DNA of 64,000 nt. Source: Eutreptiella sp. 'Long Island Sound 2002' (taxonomy: Eukaryota > Euglenozoa > Euglenophyceae > Eutreptiales > Eutreptiaceae). A program made the translations under genes and the position numbers. The DNA lies in the NCBI GenBank assembly GCA_964036045.1, contig OZ038381.1, positions 125,433,708-125,497,707 on the forward strand. Reading direction: 5' to 3'. The notes under the pieces were generated by a model. The model had not been told where the DNA came from and made no database searches. It saw nothing but the letters and a program-made list of their open reading frames with translations. Shown one piece after another: positions 44,880 through 53,815 of the stretch. Positions within the stretch are counted from its first letter, which is position 1; every line of letters begins with the position of its first letter.

Positions 44880-45838
44880 CAAAGCATTGCACCAAAGCGG
44901 CCTAACCATGGGCAAAATGAGCGTTCATGGTGAGCCGAAGTTCTCCGAAGGACAGCCGCGGGTATTTTATAAATTGTTTGGAGAAGATCTATGGGTCGAT
45001 AATTGATAGGGTTGTGGGGGTCGTGTTTTTTGTAGAGGTGGAAGATTCGAGCGGTGAGCCATTGTTTGGGAATGGGGTTGGTGATGAAGTGGGAGCATAT
45101 GTGAAAGAGGAGAGACTTTATAAATTTGGCAGCAAGGTGGAAGAGGTATAGGTTGCTGTTGTCAAAGCCAGGGGCTTTGACTGGGTTTGAATTAGAGAGC
45201 AAGTTGTTGAAGAAGGTTTCAGTGAATTCGGGGTGAGGAGCAACCTGAAGGATGGAAGGGGAGAGCTCCATAAGGGAGTTGATAAGTTGGGGATCTATCT
45301 GGAAGTCCCGGGGTCCTCCTAAAGCGGTGAGGCACTGGCCCATGGATTCGCAGAGGGAGTAGTGGTCGGAGGTGAGATTGTTGTTGGTGTCGTATAGGGC
45401 CATGGGTGTGGTGGAGCGGGGGGTTAAGATGTTATTGAGAGATCTTTTTATTTTCCGTCCTTTAATGAGAGAGTGATGGAGAGGTTTTTGGGATTGACGT
45501 TTTTTCTTTTTGTTAAAGTGGTGGAGGGTGGTGGCTTGGATGTCGTGCATGTTTTTGGCAGTGTTATGAGGAGTTATCTGTAATGTGGTTTTACAGAGTA
45601 CTGGGTGATGGTGTTTGGTGGTGTTTGGATGGTGAGGAAGAAAAATGAAGGGGGGTTTGGTGGTGTTGTTGTTGTCACCATTAAGCTCGGTGATGGGATC
45701 GCCGGCGATTGGGTCGGGGGGGTGGTGGTGGGGTAGTGGGAGTGGTAGTGATGTGAATGTGTGCGTGGGTGTGTTCGTGGTGTGAGGTCGGGTTGTTGGT
45801 GAACACAAAAGGGAAAGAAATATCAATGTGGGGGACAT
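44880..45838 (-). pseudogene. LINE RT, N-terminal part only
   Basis: Motifs in order on the minus strand: KRSLNNILTPRSTTPMALYD, HSLIKGRKIKRSL upstream, NPVKAPGFDNSNLYLFH (the family KxPGxD block), PIPKQWLTARIFHLYKKHDP, and NPINYRPIDLLQTIYKIPA. Sequence then runs about 100 bases to the A-tail. The palm with the YADD motif is missing, so there is no RT activity. The non-LTR assignment is firm from the KKxDP and NYRPI blocks. Confidence 0.85.
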
Positions 45839-46165
45839 AAATCCAAAATCCGTTAAAGTGTAAGAGTCTCCATGATGTCAAAGCGTTCGTACCCGGGGGG
45901 GGAGGCATGAGAATAATAGAACCGCGGTGTGTTGGGCGCAAATCGTGAGGGACACAAATCAAATTCCCGTTAACGTGTGATAGTCTCCATGATGTCGAAG
46001 GGCTTGTGCTCGGGAGGGGAGGCATGGGAATAGGAGGTTCTCGGGTTTTTGAGATCAAATCATTATGGACCAAATCACGAGGGTCACAAATCCAAATTGT
46101 GTGAACGTGTGAGAGTCTCCTTGTTGTCGAAGCGCTCGTGATTGGGAGAGGAGGCATGGGAACAG
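45830..46165 (-). repeat. Three tandem units of 117-132 bp inside the LINE derivative
   Basis: The landmark AGTCTCCATGATGTC or its variant is at 45,865, 45,982 and 46,114. Each unit also has ACAAATC, GTGTGA-like and GGAGGCATG blocks. Translated on the minus strand in one frame each gives MPP-P, SWRLSHVN and IC-PHDL-like peptides. It lies between ORF1 and the RT fragment, where the endonuclease would be. Confidence 0.8.
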
Positions 46166-46963
46166 GCAAGCTCAGTGATGATGAAGTACTCGATGATGTC
46201 ATCGTAATCCAGGCGAAAAGTGGAGCGGTGATGGCGGAGTGGTGATCGATGAGTGTAGAATAAGGTGGAGTGATGATTTGTGTCGTGTGAATGTGGTGCA
46301 GGGTGCAAGGTGGTGTGTTAGTGTTTGTGTGGTGGTGATGTGCAAGTGCGAGTGAAGGAGAACCTTGTCGTTCCTTAGAGAGCTTCTTTGATTGATTTAT
46401 TCTTGGAAACTGAACATGCGGATTGAGAGGTTGGTGGGGAAAGAGAGTGGCGGGAGTAGCTGTGAGAAAGGTTGGAGGCGCGATGAGGGCAAAAAGCGAG
46501 TCGTGGCGAGCGTTGAAGTAGTTGGGGGTAGAACAAAGGAAACAAGTGCAAAATTTAAATGACGGATGTTGTGAAACATACCGAGAATTGCAGAAACTGG
46601 AATGAGAGCAGTGAAGGGGACGCTTGGATCAATACACAATAAACGCATTTATGTGGATAAGAGATTCGATTAGAGTTGGTGGAAGTGGAGAGCTCGAAGC
46701 CGATATCGCAATTAAATGATGAGAGAAAGCATGGGTGTGAGGGAGTATGGGAGGGGAGAACCTGGGTTGAAGTAGAGATTTGCGAATGGGTTCTGGGATT
46801 GACATGATAACCTTTGAGAAGGTAGAGAGAGAGATGCCTGGAGGGAAGGAGACGCGGGGTCTCACTTTCGCTTCGTGTATTTACCATTGGGAGGTTTATT
46901 GGTGAGAAGTTGATTTTTATGACTCTTGGCACCTAAGTCAGCTCCGAGCTGTTCGATGACAGA

Positions 46964-48481
46964 CTATTCATGGATGTGCTCTTGGTCGGTGGTGAGGCGC
47001 TTGTTGTGAATTAGAGATTGTTGTTTTTGGAGATTGATGTTCTGACCTTGAGAAAAATTGATCCCTGTGATTTCTTGACCATGTGCAATGATTGGACAGT
47101 CGTCGTTGGTATAGGTGATCTCGTAATGGAGTGATGTTCCAATTGACAAGGACGAGAAATGGAGTGGAATGATTTTTTGAATTTCGCCGAAGATAGCCGC
47201 TGCTTTGGCGAGGGAAATGTGGGTGGTTGCGGCTGGTGCCTCGGCGACCACCGCCTTGGAAGAGGTGAGGACGTGCTTTTTGGGTTGAGAGTTGGCTTGC
47301 TGAATGCGGGGGTTGGGAGTGTATTTCCCATTGGGGTATAGCAAGACAAGACCCGCATCCGGAAGCAATTGCTTCAACCAATGGAGTCGGCCTATTTCTG
47401 AGTTGGTGGGAGAAGGGATGCATTCGGAGTCTACGTGGAAGACAATGGAATATTTGGTTCGGACTATCGCGAATTTCAAAAATTCATCAATTTTTGGGCT
47501 GCTCGTTAGTTGGTTGAGGAGTTCAAGTGGTGGAGCGGCAGGGTGTCCTCTACAAAGCGTGGCAACAAAGGTGTCGGGCTGGGTGGCAGGATCAAAGAGG
47601 AATGCAATGATTGTTGGTGATTGAGATGTGAGAGGGTTTTGTTGTTGGAGTGTGGTTGCTAGTTCTTCGACCTCTTCTGTGTGACAATCTATGTCGAAAC
47701 GGAAGTACTCGTGGTCTTGGTCACCTTGAGGGTGTTTGGAGATGGGGGAAGGGCGCTTTTGGAAAGCCGCTCGTTGAAAATCAGCCGTTGAGGAGGCAAT
47801 TGAAGCCTTTTCATGCATTTTGCCTTGGAGCGACCTATTGATGAAGTCGTAGGCACTTTCCCGGCTACCATCGTTGAGTTGCTTTTTCAGGATGTCAACT
47901 CTTAATCGGGTGGTGGCGGGGTCCTTTGGGGAGCGTGGTGGTGGTTGGTAAGAGTATGTTTTGGATGTGTCGATGGTTATGATCATCATCCCATGGGTGT
48001 TGTTGAATGTAGCTTGTTTGATGGGAGTTGATGAAAAGACGTTGTTGTTGTCATGAATGAAAGGTTTGTAACCGTCAATGTAGGAAATGTTGTCTAGGTA
48101 TCTTATGAACTTTTGCAAAATTGGGCGGTAGTCCCATATGATGGTGTCGGCGGGGGAGAGGCTTGCGTCGAGTACCGAAAGAAAGATTTTTCCTTTCAAG
48201 AAAATTTGTTTAGATGCGAGGTCGTGGACGGATTCAAAGAGGGTGAGGACGTGGTTGTAGGTGTTGTGTTCGGCGTCTTGATCAAAAATGTCGGTGCAAA
48301 GTGGGTAGGCGAGAAAAGTGCGTGTGGCGGATGTGGATAGGACAAAGGAGAGGTTGTCTTGGTCAAAACCATCTCTGCAAGAGATATATTTGGCGTGTTG
48401 GAGAGCCTCTTTTTGTTTTGTGGTCGAAGTGGAGAGGAGGGGGGTGTAGGAATCTCCAAAAATGTGTTGTGTGTCGGTCAT
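46964..48481 (-). CDS. LINE ORF1-like protein, core
   Basis: This intact 505-residue frame is the largest undamaged ORF in the window. It starts MTDTQHIFGDSYTPLLSTST and ends DQEHIHE. Alternating beta and helix patterns (PTIIAFLFDPATQPDTFVAT, FAIVRTKYSIVFHV, WLKQLLPDAGLVLLYPNGKY) suggest several folded domains. I recognise no RRM, zinc knuckle or endonuclease. Upstream in-frame codons reach about 48,540, where a frameshift seems to join it to the disordered N-terminal part. Ser/Thr/Pro and Asn content is high. The function is unknown; RNA binding is inferred from position only. Confidence 0.55.
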   Translation of the reverse strand: MTDTQHIFGDSYTPLLSTSTTKQKEALQHAKYISCRDGFDQDNLSFVLSTSATRTFLAYPLCTDIFDQDAEHNTYNHVLTLFESVHDLASKQIFLKGKIFLSVLDASLSPADTIIWDYRPILQKFIRYLDNISYIDGYKPFIHDNNNVFSSTPIKQATFNNTHGMMIITIDTSKTYSYQPPPRSPKDPATTRLRVDILKKQLNDGSRESAYDFINRSLQGKMHEKASIASSTADFQRAAFQKRPSPISKHPQGDQDHEYFRFDIDCHTEEVEELATTLQQQNPLTSQSPTIIAFLFDPATQPDTFVATLCRGHPAAPPLELLNQLTSSPKIDEFLKFAIVRTKYSIVFHVDSECIPSPTNSEIGRLHWLKQLLPDAGLVLLYPNGKYTPNPRIQQANSQPKKHVLTSSKAVVAEAPAATTHISLAKAAAIFGEIQKIIPLHFSSLSIGTSLHYEITYTNDDCPIIAHGQEITGINFSQGQNINLQKQQSLIHNKRLTTDQEHIHE

Positions 48482-48494
48482 AAAAATGCCGACT

Positions 48495-49076
48495 TCAAAG
48501 CCTTCGGAAGAGTTCCACTCTTCGGCTATGATTTCCGGGGGAAGGGAGTGTTGGCGAGAAGAAAAGGCTTGTGTGTTGCCTTGTGGTGAAAAGTCGGAAA
48601 ATTTGTGGAGCGTTGTTGGAGTCTAGTAGTTTGCGACGTGAGGTTTTGTCGGTGGGGATTTTGGATGAGGGAGTGGAGTATTTACCTTTGGGTGTTGAAT
48701 CTTTAGGTGGGTTAAGGGTGGGAACAAGAGAAGAACTGGATGAGGGCGATGAGTGAGAAGGTTTGGATTGGGTTGAGCTTGAAGGAATATCCTGAGGGTT
48801 TGGAGGCCCACTATTACTTGGAGTCTTTTGCTTCCCATTTGGAGATGATCTTCCAGCACGTTGGGGAGTTCGATGTTTGTTCGGAGTCGTCGGGTTTCCC
48901 TCATGTTCTTGTGACTTCTTTGTTTTTTTGGGGCTTTGTTGATCTCGTTCATCTTCTTTGGAGGGTTGTTGTTCATTGGCACGTTCCATTTCATTTTGAA
49001 ATTGACCTTGGGTTCGTCGCCTTTCGTTTAATTGTTGATTGCGTCGGACTTGACCAATTTCGTTGCTTGTTTTCAC
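48495..49076 (-). CDS. LINE ORF1 N-terminal disordered part
   Basis: The 193 residues are rich in Lys, Arg, Gln, Ser and Pro (NQQLNERRRTQGQFQNEMER, SPKKTKKSQEHEG). This looks like a basic disordered tail that could bind RNA. Its last about 20 codons are probably out of frame with the downstream core. A TATAAATT box lies upstream on the minus strand at 49,327-49,334, about 75 bases inside the element 5' end, and could serve an internal promoter. Confidence 0.45.
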   Translation of the reverse strand: MKTSNEIGQVRRNQQLNERRRTQGQFQNEMERANEQQPSKEDERDQQSPKKTKKSQEHEGNPTTPNKHRTPQRAGRSSPNGKQKTPSNSGPPNPQDIPSSSTQSKPSHSSPSSSSSLVPTLNPPKDSTPKGKYSTPSSKIPTDKTSRRKLLDSNNAPQIFRLFTTRQHTSLFFSPTLPSPGNHSRRVELFRRL

Positions 49077-49408
49077 CTCATTCCCGATGCGGTCAATGCG
49101 GTCTTGAACATGGCCGCTCGCTTTAGGTCCTGCTCGTTCTTTCCCCTTGCCCGTGCTGATTGAATATGATCACTGGTGATATCGGGATTCACAGATGACT
49201 TGAAACGCGTCGTCTGGTATATGACTGTGGAATTCGGATCTCGGCGAAATCAACAGATGATAAATCGGTGATCAGCGTGGTCAGCAGTTCATGCAGGAAA
49301 TGATGAAGGTGAAAGCAAATTTTGGGAATTTATAGAAAGTGGCTTTTTGTAATTCTGAGCAGAAGGCTACCCGCACACCTTCGCTAGGAATCTCCACACG
49401 CAGTTTTT

Positions 49409-49425
49409 GTGGGGGCCCATGTATT
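49409..49425 (+). repeat. Target site duplication of the LINE, right copy
   Basis: Identical to 44,838-44,854. Gypsy-4 coding resumes immediately after it with WHGSLENTRRTVEKI. Confidence 0.95.
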
Positions 49426-51310
49426 GGCATGGCTCCCTGGAAAATACCAGACGTACGGTGGAGAAGATCGTCGCGGATAGGGCGAAGGGGATCCTGGTCA
49501 TAACCGGCATAGGATCCAGCCCATATCCGCTGGAAGATCTCAAGTCGACGCTGGATTCCATCACCCTGAACGAGATGTCATTCAGGCCAGAGGAGGAGTT
49601 GTTCATCGACACCAAGGGTTTATCAATGCCCTCCCCGGGTCAAGCGTGGGGTACCAAGGCTTTCCTGGTGGATGGAACGCAAGCCCAGCCCACGGGTGAC
49701 GAAGCATTCATCCGTAGGGTTGAAGCGGTGCCCATGCAGGTCATGTTTGAGCCCAAGGAAGGGACGAATCAGCCAATGGATGGCATTGACGTCCTGTCCC
49801 ACGCCAAGATCGACCATGTCGTCAACTACATGCGGATGGGGATGCACGACCGTGTGGCAGCCAAGAAGGGGCGGGCCATGGTCACATCTCCGCATTGGTG
49901 GGATGACAAGATGTTGGTCACCGGCAAGTATGAGAAGGATGAGTTCCTGGCGAGGGTCATGGATCACATCGCGGACCAATATGATGGTCCGGTTAGGTCG
50001 GACCCGCCGACGTGGGATTTTTCAAGAATGGGGGCCGGTAGCGACAAGAACCAGGCCGATGCCGCAAATTTCCGAAGATTATCGGTGGGAAGCGCGCCCC
50101 ACAACGATGAAGACGACATATCAGACGAGGAGAAGTCGGACTCGGAGGCAGAAGAGGCCTACACTGCAGTGCGGTCGGTTGTATCGATACCGAAGCAAGC
50201 AGCTGAAGAGGTTCAGGAGAACCCGAAGTTTTGCCGAGCTGAAGGAGAGGCTGATCAATGCCTATCCGCGGCTATTCAGTGGCGTCGCCAACAAGAACCC
50301 TCCAGATCGTGAGAGGCTTGGCACAGCGAGAATCAAGCTGAAGCCGTACCCCAAGATCTATCGTCATCAGGAGTACCAACTTCAGGCCGATCGGGCCGAG
50401 GCCATGAAGAAGTTGTTGGCTGAGCTTATTGAGCGGGGCTGGATCGAAGCCTCTGACAGTGAGTGGGCCAGCCCAGCCTTTATCGTCCTCAAAAAAGAGA
50501 AGGGCGAGTGGAGGTTGGTGGTTGATTACAGAGGCTTGAACGAGCAAACCGAGCACGACTGATACTCGCTCCCTCTGATCGACACCATCCTCCAAAAACA
50601 ACAGAAAAAGGGGATCTCCACGGTGTTAGACCTGAAATACGGCTGTCACCAGATGCCGCTACACCCGGACTCCAGGCCCTGCACAGCGATGTCGACGCCG
50701 CTGGGGCCCATGCAGTGGAAAGTGGTGCCTATGGGCGCCAAGAATGGCAACACCGCCTTCCAGCGCATGATGGAGGACCTACTCGGTCCTGTCCGGGACT
50801 GTGCCGACCCCTTTATGGATGACATCATCATCGGTTCCGGCACGGAGGACATGACTGAAGACGAGCTCATCGAAGCGCATGAGAAGGATCTGCGCCGAGT
50901 GCTCAGCGAGCTGGACAAGTACAACATGGTGTGCAAGCCCACCAAAGCCTCGCTCTTCGTGAAGGAAGTGGAGTTCGCGGGTCACGTGGTTGGTCACGGG
51001 CAACGCCGTCCCATGCCTCGGAAGCTGGCGTCCCTGCACAACTGGGAGAAGCCCCAGACCATCAGCGAACTCCGATCCTTCATGGGGTTCTGCAATTACT
51101 ATTCGGGCTATGTCCGGATGTATGCAGAACTATCGGGGCCGCTGCACAAGATGCTGCAAGTGGGGAAGTTCGATGACCGGAAGGGGAGCAAGAAGAAGCT
51201 TGCCTGGACCCCTGAGGCCGAAGATGCGTTCAGCCGCCTGAAGGAGCGACTCCTGGGGCAGCTGCAGCTATTTCTGGTGGACCCAGACAAGGGATTCGTG
51301 CTACGGACGA
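49426..51310 (+). pseudogene. Gypsy-4 pol linker and reverse transcriptase
   Basis: A roughly 270-residue linker leads to the RT. Motifs: RHQEYQLQADRAEAMKKLLA, PAFIVLKKEKGEWRLVVDYR, then TGA at 50,560-50,562 in the block before YSLPLID. STVLDLKYGCHQMPLHPD carries the first Asp, MQWKVVPMGAKNGNTAFQRM follows, and DPFMDDIIIGSG has the catalytic FMDD (50,812-50,823). The thumb reads VEFAGHVVGHG and SELRSFMGFCNYYSGYVRM. There is a frameshift near 50,230 and another near 51,305 at the RNase H start. Confidence 0.9.
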
Positions 51311-51700
51311 CGCCTCGGACTATGCTGTGGGGGCAGTCCTCGAGCAGGTCCGGGATGACGGGTCGCACGTACCCGTGGCGTTTTGGAGTCGGATCCTGGC
51401 CGAGGGCGAGCATCGAACCTGGACCGCGAGGGAGAAGGAGACGTACGCCATTGTTTGTGAGCTCAGGAAGTGGTCTGGCCACATCGGACTGCAACCGGTG
51501 GTGGTTTGCACGGACCATCAGTCACTACAGAGCTGGCACAAGGAGCACGACGACACTCCCTCGGGACTGGCGGCAAGGAGGGCCTGATGGCATGAGACAT
51601 TCGCCAAGTTTGACCTCAGCGTCGTATACGTCCCGGGGAAGGACAACACTGTGGCGAATTTCCTCAGTCGATGAGCCTACCCCGCGGGCAAGGGATGGAT
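51311..51700 (+). pseudogene. Gypsy-4 RNase H
   Basis: DASDYAVGAVLEQVRDDG gives the first Asp, WTAREKETYAIVCELRKW the Glu and PVVVCTDHQSLQSWHKEH the last Asp. The end reads VVYVPGKDNTVANFLSR, then TGA (51,672-51,674), then AYPAGKGW. Gypsy-3 has LSRWAYPAGR here, so this stop was Trp TGG. Another TGA lies at 51,585-51,587. Confidence 0.9.
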
Positions 51701-53027
51701 GGACATATCCAGCCATGGGGACGCCGAGGAGACCGAGGAGGCCAAGCGCATCATCGGGATGGAGAAGGCCATGAAGCAAGAGGGGGTCAAGTCCTTTGTG
51801 GTGATGGCAAACGGTACAGACCTGGCCAAGTTCCGGGGCGCCCGAGTCCAAGCTATTCGTGAGGAAACCCTTGAGCAATGGATGGTGGCCCCTGTAGAGC
51901 TAGTCAGGTCTGTGCTGACGGAGGACTTGTCGGATGACTATGCGGCATCCGACCACTGGAGCAGGTACTGGAATGCCGTGAGCACCTCGTCGGACGACGA
52001 ATGGCCTGAGGATGGGGATAAATTTTTCCTCAAGGACAACCTATTGGTCCCTGAGAACCAAATCGAAGCGCTCATTGACGACTGGCAGAACGCCCAGCTC
52101 ATGCATACTGGCCGGGACAAGATGCAGCAGGACCTGGAGTGGCGTTTCAAGTTCCCACCGGGGTACTACGCCATCCTGGACAAGTAATGCAGCGACTGCG
52201 CCGTGTGTCGGGCCACAAAGAGCCCCAACCACTCCACGCCTGGCAACCCGGTGTATACGGCTATACGGGAGGCCCCTATGCGGTCCGTGGTCATGGATGT
52301 ATTCGCCATGCCTGAGGTCACCGTGGAAGGAGAGACCTACGACTGTGTCATCCTGGCGGTGGATCGGCACAGCGGGTATCTCGTGGCGGTCCCTGCCAAG
52401 AAGTCCAAGAAGAAGGACGAAAAGGACAAGCATGGAGTGGGTCTGCAGGCCAAGACCGTCGCTAATGCCATGATCAGGCATTGGCTGACAATTTTTGATG
52501 TCCCAGCTGTTATCTGCAGCGATCGGGGCAGTAAGTTTGTGGGGACGTGGTTCAAGACGATGTGCAAGCACATGGGGATTCGGCACGCCAAGACCGTGGC
52601 GTACCACAGCCGGTCGAATGGCTCGGCTGAGGTGGCTGGGTGGCAGATGTTCGAAAGGTTCAGCCAGTTGCACATTGACGAACCGGGCCAGAATTGGTAT
52701 AATTTGCAGTGGAGAGTTCTCCAGGCGTATCACAACCTTCCGGGGCCCACTGGACTGTCGCCCCATCGTATCCTGTTCCTACGGGATCGAATGTCACACA
52801 CTCTCCCGTGGTTGAACCATGGCAAAGTGGCCCGGGATGCGAGCGCTATGATGGCTGAGGCGGACGACACGGCAGCCAAGGTGTGCAAAGCACTTCAGGA
52901 CGAGCATGAGAAGAGGGCGAAGTACTTCAAGCAGGGAAAAGTCCAGAAATATGCTCTCAGAGATACCGTATGGGTGGAGCGGCACCACAAGGTTGTCCTG
53001 TCCAGGCATCGGCAGGCGTCTTGGTAG
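51701..53027 (+). pseudogene. Gypsy-4 integrase
   Basis: A linker of about 110 residues precedes the zinc module: QLMHTGRDKMQQDLEWRF, then TAA (52,185-52,187), then CSDCAVCRATK. The core has Asp in VVMDVFAMPEV, Asp in VICSDRGSKFVG and Glu in GSAEVAGWQMF. TGLSPHRILFLRDRM and YALRDTVWVERHHKV follow. The frame is in register throughout with stops at 52,185 and 53,025. Confidence 0.9.
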
Positions 53028-53441
53028 GTGCCGGGGGTAATCGTTCGGAAGGTCGGGCAGGATGTGTATGCGGTTCGTGTGGGGGATAACAAGATCCTGG
53101 ACCGCGACCATACCGAGCTTTGTCCCCGAGAACCAGACCCTAGCGGGCGTCCCGTCACCTTCGAGTTCACAGCCGGCGATGTGGAATCGGATAACGAGGG
53201 TGAGGACGACGACTTCACCGCCGAGAGGATCCTGACGGACAAGCCAGACCCGGGGACGCCTGGGGGGAGGCTTTACAAAGTCTGTTGGAAGGGATTTGCC
53301 GCATCCAGAGATTCATGGGAACCTCCGTGCAGTTTTGTGCCGAGGTATGCCACGGTCTGGATAGATTATCTAAGGAGGAAAAACATGTCTCTGGATGTCA
53401 AGGACGTGTTGGTCCATTTGGTGGCTGCAGCAGCACCGTGA
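53028..53441 (+). pseudogene. Gypsy-4 integrase tail and chromodomain
   Basis: This frame is in register with the integrase after TAG (53,025-53,027). VPGVIVRKVGQDVYAVRVGD ends the GPY-like part. The chromodomain reads FTAERILTDKPD, LYKVCWKGFAASRDSWEPP and CSFVPRYATVWIDYLRRKN (about 53,214-53,385). The pol stop is TGA at 53,439-53,441. Confidence 0.85.
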
Positions 53442-53803
53442 TGGATCCCTCTTGGCATTTTTGTTTTTGTTTTTCTGCTTAGAAGATGGGTGAGGGCCTT
53501 GATTGGCCATATACCTCCTTCACTCGGTCTCCACATATATATTTCATTGTGGTATCCGTATTTAGGTTAACCGACGACGTTTCTTTATCCTTGATCCCCT
53601 TGGTCCATGTTGTAGATCAAAAGGAGACGGGATATGGCGGAGGGCACCGATTATGAGTGTCCTCACCAGTCCATTGGGGCATGGGGGACACCTACACCGT
53701 ATGTGGGGCCTTCATGTGTCCTTGGGACATGGGGGGGGGGGTTTGGAGCCCATTGGGGTTCTCCCGTCCTCTCTTCAATGACTTCCGAGCGGATACAACG
53801 CTC
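53442..53803 (+). other. Gypsy-4 3' untranslated region
   Basis: No gene is seen. It contains T-rich stretches after the pol stop and a run of nine or ten G at about 53,730-53,740. Confidence 0.6.
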
Positions 53804-53815
53804 TGAGAAGGGGGG
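53804..53815 (+). promoter_or_regulatory. Polypurine tract of gypsy-4
   Basis: TGAGAAGGGGGG directly precedes the 3' LTR. Such a tract primes plus-strand DNA synthesis. Confidence 0.75.

Larger units (their letters stand above)
44855..49408 (-). mobile_element. LINE-derived element nested in gypsy-4
   Basis: It is bounded by the 17-bp duplication. Reading on the minus strand, the 5' end is at 49,408 and a short A-run (44,852-44,859 on the plus strand as T) marks the 3' end. It contains an ORF1 region and only the N-terminal part of an RT. No endonuclease and no catalytic RT palm are present. Since the ends are clean, it probably moved in this shortened form with help from a full LINE. Confidence 0.85.
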
